Of a DNA stretch of 64,000 nt, positions 16,998 to 25,040 are shown in pieces. The number at the start of each line of letters is the position of its first letter. Position 1 is the first letter of the stretch. Source of the stretch: Mycolicibacter heraklionensis (lineage in GTDB: Bacteria; Actinomycetota; Actinomycetes; Mycobacteriales; Mycobacteriaceae); NCBI RefSeq assembly GCF_001021505.1, contig NZ_LDPO01000011.1, positions 100,941 to 164,940 of the forward strand. Reading direction: 5' to 3'. The notes under the pieces were generated by a model, which was not told where the DNA came from, made no database searches, and saw only the letters and a list, made by a program, of their open reading frames with translations. Made by a program: the position numbers and the translations under genes.

Positions 16998-18653
16998 TCA
17001 GTCGGCTGCGGCCGCGGGCTCGGCGTTTACGTCGTTCTCGTTTTCGTTCGCGTCGTTCTCGGCCGGGATCGCTTCCAGCGCCGCGAGATGCAGCGGCCGC
17101 GCCAGCTGAGTAGGTGCGGTGCGTCCGCGCAGTTCGACGATCTCGCCGACCTCCCAGCACAGCGCCTCGGCGTCGACCGCGCCGCTGACCGCTACCGCCG
17201 AAGCCAGCACGTGGCCGTCCTCCAACTTGGCCAGCTCGGTCAGCCGGGCGGCCTCGTTGACCGGGTCGCCGATCACGGTGTACTCGAAACGGGCGCGGGC
17301 GCCGATGTGGCCGGCGATTGCCCGCCCGGCCGACACCCCGATGCCGAACTCCTCCGAACCGAGCACCGGAAGCAGGCCGTCGTGCAGTTCGCGGGCCGCC
17401 GCCAAGGCCGCACTCGAGGCGTCCGGGTGCTCGATGGGCGCACCGAAGATCGCCAGCGCCGCGTCACCCTGGAATTTGTTGACGAAACCGCCGTGGCGTC
17501 CGACGGCCTCCACCACGACCCGGAAGAACTCGTTGAGCAGGTTGACGACCTCGCTGGGGGGCCGGGTCGCGGCCAGCTGGGTGGAACCCACCAAGTCGAT
17601 GAAGAGCACCGCCACGTCGCGCTCCTGGCCGCCCAGCTCGGTGCCACGCTCCAAGGCGCGCCGGGCCACGTCCTCGCCGACGTAGCGGCCGAACAGGTCG
17701 CGCAGCCGCTGCCGCTCGGCCAGGTCACGCACCATGTCGTTGAATCCGGCTTGCAGCAGGCCGAGCTCACTGGCGTCATAGATCTGCATGTGCGCGTTGT
17801 AGTTGCCCCGCTGCACCTCGCCCAGCGCCCAGCGCAACTGGCGCAGCGGGTCGGCGATCGACATCGACACCAGGACGGTGCCGGCCAGGCCGATCACCAG
17901 CGCGGCCAGCGCCATCAGCAGGATCGGGGTGAACAGCTTGTCCGGGGAGGCGTTGAGCAACGACGCCTTGCCGGCCAACACCGACAGCACGATCGCCAGC
18001 ACCGGCACCCCGGTCGACAGTAGCCAGGTCAGCAGCTGGCGGAGGATCACTCCGGGCGCCCGCAGCTTTTCCGGGGCGCCGTCCCGCAGGGCCGCGACGG
18101 CCACCGGGCGCAGCACCCGCTCGGACTGCAGGTAGCCGATGATCGCGGTGGCGGCCGCACCCAGGGCGGTGGCGGTGACCACCACCGGCACCACGTCGTG
18201 CACCACCTGCCAGCTGATGATGACGAACACCACCCCGCCCACCGTCCAGTAGCAGATGCTGATCAGCGAGCGGTAGAACGGCATCCGCAGCGCCCGGGAC
18301 CGGGCCAGCTCGGTATCGGCGGGGTCGGACTCCGGGTTCTCCACATCGGCGAGCAGCGCCTCCCGGCGTTGCCAGCGGAATACCGGCATCAGCAATGCGG
18401 TGCTGACCGAAAAGCCGAAGGCGAACAGGCACAGCAGCACGCCGGCGAACAGTGCCAGGTTCAGGCGCGGCAGGTCCTGCAGATTGATGCGGTCTTCCTC
18501 GGGCAGACCGAACCGTAGGAAACCGAACACGAACAGCGAGCCGATGATGTCGGCCTGCAGCATGCTCAGCGTGAAAACCGGCCAGGGCGTGCGCACGACC
18601 CAGCGGACGAATCGGTTGATCCGCCCGACCAGGGTCGTGGTGCTCACCAGCAC
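16998..18653 (-). CDS. Membrane adenylate cyclase (Rv3645-like, class III)
   Basis: 551 residues. An N-terminal membrane domain with about six hydrophobic segments is followed by a HAMP linker (IADPLRQLRWALGEVQRGNY) and a class III cyclase domain. Catalytic features: metal-binding Asp in VLFIDLVGST, NKFQGDAALAIFG with adenine-contacting Lys and the second metal Asp, and YTVIGDPVNEAARL with the transition-state Asn and Arg. It makes cAMP at the membrane. Rv3645 is the main cAMP source in M. tuberculosis and influences fatty acid use and drug tolerance. The C-terminal tail is rich in Asn, Glu and Asp. Its stop lies one base from the topA stop (convergent). GTG at 18653 or 18647. Confidence 0.94.
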   Translation of the reverse strand: MLVSTTTLVGRINRFVRWVVRTPWPVFTLSMLQADIIGSLFVFGFLRFGLPEEDRINLQDLPRLNLALFAGVLLCLFAFGFSVSTALLMPVFRWQRREALLADVENPESDPADTELARSRALRMPFYRSLISICYWTVGGVVFVIISWQVVHDVVPVVVTATALGAAATAIIGYLQSERVLRPVAVAALRDGAPEKLRAPGVILRQLLTWLLSTGVPVLAIVLSVLAGKASLLNASPDKLFTPILLMALAALVIGLAGTVLVSMSIADPLRQLRWALGEVQRGNYNAHMQIYDASELGLLQAGFNDMVRDLAERQRLRDLFGRYVGEDVARRALERGTELGGQERDVAVLFIDLVGSTQLAATRPPSEVVNLLNEFFRVVVEAVGRHGGFVNKFQGDAALAIFGAPIEHPDASSAALAAARELHDGLLPVLGSEEFGIGVSAGRAIAGHIGARARFEYTVIGDPVNEAARLTELAKLEDGHVLASAVAVSGAVDAEALCWEVGEIVELRGRTAPTQLARPLHLAALEAIPAENDANENENDVNAEPAAAAD

Positions 18654-18716
18654 ACCGTATCCGGCGAGACGACAAAGCCCGAGTCCAAATGTCCGGGCAA
18701 GCCACTACTGTGACCG

Positions 18717-19946
18717 ATGATGTCCGGGGTTTTCGCACGATTGGTGGGCCAGCAGACGGTCGAAGCCGAGCTGCTGGCTGCCGCGCGGGCGTCCCGGCGT
18801 GATTCAGCGCACAGCGGCATGACCGCCGGTGGTATGTCACACGCCTGGTTGATCACCGGCCCGCCCGGATCGGGCCGGTCGATCGCGGCGGTGTGTTTCG
18901 CCGCGGCGCTGCAGTGCACCGCCGAGGAGTCCGAGGGCGGTCCCGGCTGTGGTCGATGCCGAGCCTGCACCACGACGATGGCCGGCACGCACGCCGACGT
19001 GCGACGCGTGGTGCCGGAGGGACTGTCGATCGGCGTCGACGAGATGCGGGCCATCGTGCAGGCCGCGTCCCGGCGGCCGGGCACCGGACGCTGGCAGATC
19101 GTGGTGGTCGAGGACGCCGACCGGCTCACCGAGGGCGCGGGCAACGCCCTGCTGAAGGTCGTGGAGGAGCCGCCGCCCTCGACGGTGTTCCTGCTGTGCG
19201 CCCCCTCGGTGGACCCCGAGGACATCGCGATCACGCTGCGGTCCCGGTGCCGGCACGTGGCACTGGTGACGCCCCCGCCGGCGGCTATCGCCCAGGTGCT
19301 GGTCGAGACCGACGGGCTCGACCGTGAGACGGCGGACTGGGCGGCCGCGGTCAGCGGTGGCCACGTGGGACGGGCCCGGCGGCTGGCCACCGATGCCGAG
19401 GCCCGGCAGCGTCGCCAGCGGGCGCTGTCACTGGCCCGCGACGCGGCGACCCCGTCGCGGGCGTTCACCGCGGTCGATGAGTTGGTGGCCGCAGCGGAGT
19501 CCGAGGCCCGCGATCTGACTGCCGAGCGCGCCGAGGTCGAGACCGAGGAACTGCGCACCGCGCTGGGGGCGGGCGGCACCGGTAAGGGCACCGCCGCGAC
19601 ACTGCGCGGCACCGCCGGGGTGATCAAGGACCTGGAGCGTCGGCAGAAGTCTCGCCAGACCCGAGCCTCGCGCGATGCGTTGGACCGGGCCTTGATCGAC
19701 CTGGCCACCTACTTTCGCGACGCCCTGCTGGCCGCCACGGGCTCGGCCGGCGTCGCCCGGCCCAGCCATCCGGACATGACCGATGCGGTGGCGGCGATCG
19801 CTGCCCACGCGTCGCCGGACCGGTTGCTGCGGTGCATTGAGGCGGTGCTCGAGTGCCGCGACGCCCTGGCGGCCAACGTCAAGCCCCGCTTCGCCGTCGG
19901 CGCCATGGTGGCCACCGTCGGGCAGGCCCTGCGAGACGACCTGTAA
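18717..19946 (+). CDS. holB: DNA polymerase III delta' subunit
   Basis: 409 residues, clamp-loader AAA+ protein. P-loop ITGPPGSGRS near residue 46, zinc-finger cysteines in CTAEE...GCGRCRAC, VVEDADRLTEGAGNALLKVVEEPPPSTVF and a LRSRCRH sensor region. It corresponds to Rv3644c. In the clamp-loader family delta' lacks ATPase activity; here the P-loop lysine is arginine, which fits. TACTGT ends five bases before the first ATG (18717), suggesting a leaderless or very short leader; a second ATG follows at 18720. Confidence 0.93.
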   Translation: MMSGVFARLVGQQTVEAELLAAARASRRDSAHSGMTAGGMSHAWLITGPPGSGRSIAAVCFAAALQCTAEESEGGPGCGRCRACTTTMAGTHADVRRVVPEGLSIGVDEMRAIVQAASRRPGTGRWQIVVVEDADRLTEGAGNALLKVVEEPPPSTVFLLCAPSVDPEDIAITLRSRCRHVALVTPPPAAIAQVLVETDGLDRETADWAAAVSGGHVGRARRLATDAEARQRRQRALSLARDAATPSRAFTAVDELVAAAESEARDLTAERAEVETEELRTALGAGGTGKGTAATLRGTAGVIKDLERRQKSRQTRASRDALDRALIDLATYFRDALLAATGSAGVARPSHPDMTDAVAAIAAHASPDRLLRCIEAVLECRDALAANVKPRFAVGAMVATVGQALRDDL

Positions 19947-19978
19947 ACTCTCCTGGTCCCGGTCGAACCCCCGGGCAC

Positions 19979-20054
19979 GCCGCCTTAGCTCAGTCGGTAG
20001 AGCGATTCACTCGTAATGAATAGGTCAGGAGTTCGATTCTCCTAGGCGGCTCCA
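19979..20054 (+). tRNA. tRNA-Thr (anticodon CGT)
   Basis: 76 bases including encoded CCA. Acceptor GCCGCCT (19979-19985) pairs with AGGCGGC (20044-20050), discriminator T. D-loop TAGCTCAGTCGGTAGAG, anticodon stem ATTCA/TGAAT, anticodon CGT at 20012-20014, T-loop GTTCGATT. It reads ACG. The same tRNA follows the delta' gene in H37Rv. It marks the left edge of the accessory block. Confidence 0.97.
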
Positions 20055-20064
20055 TACGTGCAGG

Positions 20065-20091
20065 TCAGGCGGGGTTTCTTACCCCGCCTGA
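20065..20091 (+). terminator. tRNA-Thr terminator
   Basis: Perfect 10-base inverted repeat TCAGGCGGGG and CCCCGCCTGA with a 7-base loop, beginning 11 bases after the tRNA CCA. A TGTGTTT tract follows. Confidence 0.75.
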
Positions 20092-20157
20092 TGTGTTTCG
20101 TCGAAAACCCATTGAGTGCGCACGTCGCCGAGTGGCCGCAACGTGCCTGCGGGTGAC

Positions 20158-20204
20158 GCTGTTGACGCTGTTGACGCCGCGTGCGTAGTGTTGACAGTGT
20201 TGAC
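20158..20204 (+). promoter_or_regulatory. Four-copy direct repeat in toxin-antitoxin promoter
   Basis: Nonamers GCTGTTGAC at 20158 and 20167, then AGTGTTGAC at 20187 and 20196: two abutting pairs whose first copies are 29 bases apart. The first repeat supplies a -35 (TTGACG, 20162-20167) and TAGTGT (20186-20191) lies 18 bases further on as the -10. The repeats therefore cover the -35 and the start region. This is what an autorepressing antitoxin operator would look like; the assignment is an inference. Confidence 0.6.
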
Positions 20205-20220
20205 GGAAGGGGGCGTCGAG

Positions 20221-20760
20221 ATGACTGCACCGTTGCGGCGGGACGCCCAGGCGTTCGTGCGCCAGGCAACCAAGGAGTTTGAGCGCGCGCTCACCAACGT
20301 TGTGGTCTCGCACGAGCTCGCCGGCCGCAGCCCTGATGTGGTTTTGGGCGACCCCCTGAGCTTCGCGGCGCGCGCGGTGCGTGCGACCGCCCCGGAGGCC
20401 TCGTCTTGGGATGAACTGGTCGGACCGTTTGTGCGTACTGATGGAGTTCAGGCCCGGCTTGGGATCACTCGCCAGGCGGTTGCTTCCAAGGCTGCGCGAC
20501 GTCGTCTGTTGCGGACCATTACCTCCGACGGGGAGCACCTGTATCCGCTGTGGCAGTTTGACGGCGGCCGCCTCGTCAGCGGGCTCGATGAGGTGTTGTC
20601 GCTGTTTCCTGAGTCATCGGTGGATGGGTGGACCCTGGCGGCATGGCTGCGTACCCCGGACCCCGAGCTCGGTGAGCCGCCTCTCGACGCCTTGGCTCGG
20701 GGTGATCTCGCGCGGGTCCGGGAGGTGGCTCGTGCTGCTGCACGAACGCTGGCCGCGTGA
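20221..20760 (+). CDS. Xre/MbcA/ParS-type antitoxin (DUF2384-like)
   Basis: 179 residues from ATG 20221, chosen for the GGAAGGGGG upstream; an ATG at 20116 would run through the promoter repeats. A central helix-turn-helix is suggested by ARLGITRQAVASKAARRRLL. The C-terminal part has the pattern of the MbcA/ParS toxin-binding domain: VDGWTLAAWLRTPDPEL, PLDALARGD and VREVARAAA. It precedes a RES-domain toxin and overlaps it by 4 bases (GTGA), the usual order of Xre-RES modules. Likely neutralises the toxin and represses its own promoter. Confidence 0.8.
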   Translation: MTAPLRRDAQAFVRQATKEFERALTNVVVSHELAGRSPDVVLGDPLSFAARAVRATAPEASSWDELVGPFVRTDGVQARLGITRQAVASKAARRRLLRTITSDGEHLYPLWQFDGGRLVSGLDEVLSLFPESSVDGWTLAAWLRTPDPELGEPPLDALARGDLARVREVARAAARTLAA

Positions 20761-21347
20761 GTGCGGAACCGACGCTGGGTGAGCCGGGTGACCTGACCGG
20801 GTTTCCGGCCAGTGGACCGCCGCGGCGGTTGGTTCGGGTCTGCCGGGTTGGGCTGGAGCCGTGGTGGTTCTCCTCTGACGGATCTGGGCGGTTTGACCTC
20901 GAGCCGCCCTACGGCACCTGTTATCTCGCCACTGACGGCTATGCGGCGATCAGGGAGGCGAGCCGGCTGGGGCCGGTGTCTACCGAGTGGGTGGCGGCCC
21001 GAGAACTGCGCCACGTATCCCCACCCGATGCGAAGGCGCGTCTGGCGGCCACCACTCGGCAGGCCGCAGGTCGCTACGGGGTAACCACTGAATTGGTGAC
21101 GGTGATCCCTTACGATCTGCCTCGCCGCTGGGCTGCCGCGTTCGGGAAGCACGGGTTCGATGGGATTCGACATCAGCTGCGTCACGATCAACGGGCCCGC
21201 CCGTCCGGGGTCGCGCTCTTCGGACCCGCAGGGCTGGCAGCGTTCGACGGTGGAACTGCGTTGGCCTTGACGGCCGTCGAGGTTGAGGCGGCCGGGGTGA
21301 AGGTCCTTGCGCCACCGCATTCATCGGCGCTGACTGTGGTGTCCTGA
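20757..21347 (+). CDS. RES-domain toxin (NAD-degrading family)
   Basis: 196 residues, GTG start overlapping the antitoxin stop. RES family residues are visible: Arg45 in GSGRFDL, Tyr56 in GTCYLAT, Glu67 in AAIREA and Ser150 in ARPSGVALFG, with GFDGIRHQLR before the last. RES toxins such as M. tuberculosis MbcT and Pseudomonas Res consume NAD+ by phosphorolysis or hydrolysis, and the fold resembles ADP-ribosyltransferases. Activity here is inferred from the conserved residues. It sits directly downstream of tRNA-Thr in the accessory block. Confidence 0.82.
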   Translation: MSAEPTLGEPGDLTGFPASGPPRRLVRVCRVGLEPWWFSSDGSGRFDLEPPYGTCYLATDGYAAIREASRLGPVSTEWVAARELRHVSPPDAKARLAATTRQAAGRYGVTTELVTVIPYDLPRRWAAAFGKHGFDGIRHQLRHDQRARPSGVALFGPAGLAAFDGGTALALTAVEVEAAGVKVLAPPHSSALTVVS

Positions 21348-21377
21348 AGCGGTCCCTCGACGGTGGGTGTGACTCCC

Positions 21378-22808
21378 TTACCGACGAGACGTCGTGGCCA
21401 ACCGGGGTGGGCCGAATCCGCCCCCCGACGTCGAGTCGTCGTGGTGGGTATAGGCCATCGCGATGTCGTGGTAGCGCTTGGCGAATGACGACATGGCATC
21501 GACCAGCTGGTCGGTTCCCGGCGGGCCGTTGCGGTAGAGGACACGTCGGGCCAGCTGCACCCCCGGCAGGCGGTCGCGCAATCCCAGGGCTCGCGCGTTG
21601 AGAACGGCGGTCTGCCGGAACAATTCGCTGTGGACCCGGTAAGGCACGTCGAATTCGGGTGCCCCCGCGACGAACTCGCGTACCTCGTCGAGACCGAACA
21701 CCGGAACCAGCGGGGCGATGGCACTTGCCGCGAAGCCTTTGCAGATCGCGGTCGACAGCAGCGAACGGGCCGGCCCCGGAAACCATGGCAGGTAGGTTTC
21801 GGCGACGGCGTCCAACGGTTGCCGCACGGTGTGCATCAGTTCTTCCCGCCACCCGGACGGGTCACCGCCGCGCGAGAAGATGTAGTTCAGCGAGCGAATC
21901 ATCTCGCCCCCATCCCTGGCGCGCAGGCGTTCGGGGGCGCCGATGAGATGGCCGAACCAGCCGGCGAACATCGCGATGTCGTCGAGATCCCGCGCGGACA
22001 GGCGGCGGCCCAGTCGGTGGTCGACCAGTCGAGTCAGCAACGGCCCGTTTCCAAAGCCCAGCAGTGACGTCGCCGCGATCGGCTCGCCGAATCGAAGATA
22101 GTGGTCATCGCCCCACGCCCGGCGCAGACCGCGACTGGCCAAGGCGTGCATGAGCCGCACGCGGACGATGGTCTGGAAGACCTCCGTGCGCGGGTCGTAG
22201 ATGTCGGGCTTCATCGCCAGCGCGAACATCCGCAACGTCTCGGCATAGCGGCGGACCGAGTCGCGCTTGAACCTGCCGGTCGCGCCGGTGGCGGCCGAGA
22301 TGTCGCTGGTCATCGCCGTCTCGAACAACGCCCAACCGATGACCAGGCGTTGCGCCGAGAACGATGCGGTGGAGGCCAGCAGCCGGCCCCGGTTGGCGGC
22401 CTTGATATCCAGCCATGACGGCCGTTCGGTGACATAGCCCAAGAACTCGACGAGCTCGGGAGGGGCGTCGGCCACCGTGTCGATCCCACCGGTCAGCGCC
22501 TGCTCGAACATCGGCCGGACCGTTGCGGAGCCGGCTCGGTCGAACAGATCGACGACCGGGATGACGCGCTCGTCGGCCTGCCAGAACATGTCGTCGCGCA
22601 GCCTGGTGAAATCGTCCGGCTCCGTCGCTTGGTCGATATCGATCCAGGGACCGAACAGGTACTCACGACTTGGTCGCCACCGGTCGGCAAAGAGATCTCG
22701 CCCCGGCGGAATCGGGCGCAGCGGCCGGTCCTCGTGCTCCCGGCGGTTGAAATCGACGTCGGTGAGCGTCAGTGGCGCGCGTCGAGTGGCCTTCGAGGGT
22801 GTCGACAT
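21378..22808 (-). CDS. MpaB-family oxygenase (DUF2236)
   Basis: 476 residues from ATG 22808 (MSTPSKATRR); a TTG at 22832 would extend it but lies inside the operator. The DUF2236/MpaB family includes fungal MpaB and latex-clearing protein Lcp, b-type heme oxygenases. Matching segments are TERPSWLD, ALFETAMTSDI, RRYAETLRMF and the RVRLMHALA stretch whose Arg and His correspond to the heme-pocket region of Lcp. There is no signal peptide, unlike secreted Lcp. It is divergent from a TetR regulator that probably controls it. Substrate unknown. Confidence 0.85.
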   Translation of the reverse strand: MSTPSKATRRAPLTLTDVDFNRREHEDRPLRPIPPGRDLFADRWRPSREYLFGPWIDIDQATEPDDFTRLRDDMFWQADERVIPVVDLFDRAGSATVRPMFEQALTGGIDTVADAPPELVEFLGYVTERPSWLDIKAANRGRLLASTASFSAQRLVIGWALFETAMTSDISAATGATGRFKRDSVRRYAETLRMFALAMKPDIYDPRTEVFQTIVRVRLMHALASRGLRRAWGDDHYLRFGEPIAATSLLGFGNGPLLTRLVDHRLGRRLSARDLDDIAMFAGWFGHLIGAPERLRARDGGEMIRSLNYIFSRGGDPSGWREELMHTVRQPLDAVAETYLPWFPGPARSLLSTAICKGFAASAIAPLVPVFGLDEVREFVAGAPEFDVPYRVHSELFRQTAVLNARALGLRDRLPGVQLARRVLYRNGPPGTDQLVDAMSSFAKRYHDIAMAYTHHDDSTSGGGFGPPRLATTSRR

Positions 22809-22818
22809 CTCCTCACGT

Positions 22819-22863
22819 TTGCATGAATGCAACTAATCCGTCAAGATCATTGCAATTATGCAG
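22819..22863. promoter_or_regulatory. Two palindromic TetR operators between mpaB-like gene and tetR
   Basis: TTGCATGAATGCAA at 22819-22832 is a perfect 14-base interrupted palindrome, and TTGCAATTATGCAG at 22850-22863 is a near copy. Centres are 31 bases apart, about three helical turns, so two dimers would bind one face. The second box contains the tetR ATG. Both divergent genes would be repressed. Confidence 0.7.
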
Positions 22864-23466
22864 ACAGCAAATGCGGCCATCATCCCGTTCCCCAGCCTTG
22901 CCGAGCGGCTCCCGGTGCCGCCGCCGGCGCGGCTTGACCCGCTGCTGGACGCCACCGTGGTCTGCGTGGCCCGTTACGGACTGTCCAAGACGTCGGTCAG
23001 CGACATCGCCCGCGAAATGGGTGTGGTGCCCAGCACCGTGTATCGCAATGTCCGCTCGGTCGACAACGCCGTGCTACTCGCGATCGCCCGTGACGGCCGC
23101 CGGATGATCGACCGCATTCCGGAGGTCGTCGCCGGGATCGACGGGCCCCGGGTGATCACGGTGTTCCTCGCCGAGTCCATCCGGCAGTGCCGCGCGCATC
23201 CGATGGTCGACAAGATCCTGCGCGACGAGGCCGAGTGGGTCGGCAAGCTGACCACCCGCAACCTCGACGGCATTTTGGAGTCGGGCGCCGAGATGGCCGC
23301 ACCGCTGCTAGCCGCCGCGATGGAGGCCGGCGTCATCCGAAAGCAGGATCCTTCGGCACTGGCCCACTGGACCGCCCGGATCGGGTTCACCTGCGTCTTG
23401 TCGCCGCCTCCCGGCGATCTGACCGAGGCCCTCGACGCGCTGCTTTTGCCGGCGTTGCAGCCGTAG
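22858..23466 (+). CDS. TetR family transcriptional regulator
   Basis: 202 residues. The N-terminal helix-turn-helix is clear: LLDATVVCVARYGLSKTSVSDIAREMG followed in the next helix by VVPSTVYRNVRSVDNAVLLAI. The C-terminal ligand domain is all-helical with no recognisable specificity. It is divergent from the MpaB-like oxygenase, and two palindromes lie in the 49-base gap. The ATG lies inside the second palindrome and the ribosome-binding site is poor, so the mRNA may be leaderless or weakly translated. Confidence 0.92.
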   Translation: MQTANAAIIPFPSLAERLPVPPPARLDPLLDATVVCVARYGLSKTSVSDIAREMGVVPSTVYRNVRSVDNAVLLAIARDGRRMIDRIPEVVAGIDGPRVITVFLAESIRQCRAHPMVDKILRDEAEWVGKLTTRNLDGILESGAEMAAPLLAAAMEAGVIRKQDPSALAHWTARIGFTCVLSPPPGDLTEALDALLLPALQP

Positions 23467-23477
23467 CGTCCAACCGC

Positions 23478-24074
23478 TCAGATGTACATCGCCGGGTCGA
23501 TGTAGGTGGTCGGGTCCACCAGCGGCTCCCGCTGCTTCTCCGTGCGGTGACGCACCGCGGCCGGGATTCCCGTGGCGATGCAGTCGGCCGGAACATCCTG
23601 GGTGACAACGGCGTTCGCGCCGACAGCGCTGCCGTCGCCGATCGTGATCGGGCCGAGGACCTTCGCGCCGGCGCCCACCGTGACACCGTTGCCGATGGTC
23701 GGGTGGCGCTTGCCGTGGCTCAGCGAACGCCCGCCGAGGGTGACACCGTGGTAGACCATGACGTCGTCGCCGATCTCGGTGGTCTCGCCGATCACCACAC
23801 CCAGGCCGTGGTCGATGAAGAACCGCCGCCCGATGGTCGCGCCCGGGTGGATCTCGATGCCGGTGGCGAACCGGGTGGCCTGAGCCAGCACGCGGGCCAC
23901 CCCGCGCAGCGCCGGCCTGGCCCACAGCCGGTGCGCGATTCGATGCGACCAGATCGCGTGCAGTCCCGAATAGACCAGGGCGTTCTCGAAGTCCCCGCGC
24001 GCGGCCGGGTCGTGTTCGCGCGCGTTGCGCAGGTCCTCGCGCAGCGTCGTCCACACGCTCACCAGCGTGCTCAT
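23478..24074 (-). CDS. cysE: Serine O-acetyltransferase
   Basis: 198 residues. Makes O-acetylserine from serine and acetyl-CoA, the substrate of CysK. A left-handed beta helix is seen from the hexapeptide pattern: [42 protein letters not shown] and [22 protein letters not shown]. The catalytic His-Asp lies in FIDHGLG. The ATG overlaps the cysK stop (ATGA). In H37Rv cysK1 and cysE (Rv2334-Rv2335) are far away; here the pair is the tail of the encapsulin operon. Confidence 0.95.
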   Translation of the reverse strand: MSTLVSVWTTLREDLRNAREHDPAARGDFENALVYSGLHAIWSHRIAHRLWARPALRGVARVLAQATRFATGIEIHPGATIGRRFFIDHGLGVVIGETTEIGDDVMVYHGVTLGGRSLSHGKRHPTIGNGVTVGAGAKVLGPITIGDGSAVGANAVVTQDVPADCIATGIPAAVRHRTEKQREPLVDPTTYIDPAMYI

Positions 24075-25006
24075 TCCCGAATATGCTCGAACAGCGGCGT
24101 CGAGATGTAGCGCTCGCCGAAGTCGGGGACCACCACCACGATCAGCTTCCCGGCGTTCTCCGGACGCTTGGCCAGCTCGAGTGCGGCCCACACGTTGGCA
24201 CCGGCCGAGATCCCACCGAGGATCCCTTCCTCGGTACCCAACGCGCGAGCCACCCGGATGGCGTCGTCGAACTGTGCATCGATGATCTCGTCGTAGCAGT
24301 CGCGGTCGAGCACCTCGGGGACGAAGTTGGCGCCCAGGCCCTGAATCTTGTGCGGACCGGGGTCGGCGCCGTGCAGGATCGCGGAGTCCTTGGGTTCCAC
24401 GCCGACGATCTGGACCGAGGGCTTGTGGGCCCGCAGGGTGTGCGAGACGCCGGTCAGGGTGCCGCCGGTGCCGATCCCGGCGACGAAGATGTCGACGGCG
24501 CCGTCGGTGTCTTTCCAGATCTCTTCGCCGGTCGTCCGTTCGTGGATGGCCGGGTTGGCCGGGTTGGCGAATTGATCTGCGGACAAAGCGTTGTGGGTGT
24601 CGGCGACGATCTGCTTGGCACGTGCGACCGCGCCGGCCATGCCCTCGGAGCCGGGCGTCAGGACGATCTCGGCGCCGTAGGCACGCAGCATCACCCGGCG
24701 CTCGGTGGACATGGTGTCCGGCATGGTCAGAATCACCTTGTAGCCGCGTGCGGCGCCGACCATCGCCAAAGCGATGCCGGTGTTGCCGCTGGTGGCCTCC
24801 ACGATGGTGCCCCCGGGGCGCAGTTGGCCGGCCTTCTCGGCGGCGTCGATGATCGCGACGCCGATACGGTCCTTGACGCTGTTGGCCGGGTTGTAGAACT
24901 CGAGTTTGGCCGCCACCTGGGCGTCCAGGCCTTCGGTCAGCCGGTTGAGCCGCACCAGTGGGGTATGGCCGATCAGCTCGGTGACGTTGTCGTAGATCCT
25001 GCCCAT
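24071..25006 (-). CDS. cysK: O-acetylserine sulfhydrylase (cysteine synthase A)
   Basis: 311 residues, PLP enzyme forming cysteine from O-acetylserine and sulfide. PLP lysine in [11 protein letters not shown], substrate loop [10 protein letters not shown], phosphate-binding loop [10 protein letters not shown], and a C-terminal [11 protein letters not shown]. The ATG at 25006 has GGAAAGGG upstream (an adjacent TTG at 25009 is less likely). 34 bases separate it from the desulfurase stop. In the operon it would reassimilate sulfide or sulfane sulfur into cysteine. The protein ends in HIRE, not in the Ile-terminal peptide that docks into some CysE-CysK partners. Confidence 0.95.
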   Translation of the reverse strand: MGRIYDNVTELIGHTPLVRLNRLTEGLDAQVAAKLEFYNPANSVKDRIGVAIIDAAEKAGQLRPGGTIVEATSGNTGIALAMVGAARGYKVILTMPDTMSTERRVMLRAYGAEIVLTPGSEGMAGAVARAKQIVADTHNALSADQFANPANPAIHERTTGEEIWKDTDGAVDIFVAGIGTGGTLTGVSHTLRAHKPSVQIVGVEPKDSAILHGADPGPHKIQGLGANFVPEVLDRDCYDEIIDAQFDDAIRVARALGTEEGILGGISAGANVWAALELAKRPENAGKLIVVVVPDFGERYISTPLFEHIRE

Positions 25007-25040
25007 CAATTGCCCTTTCCTACCAAGGCCGCCATAGGTG

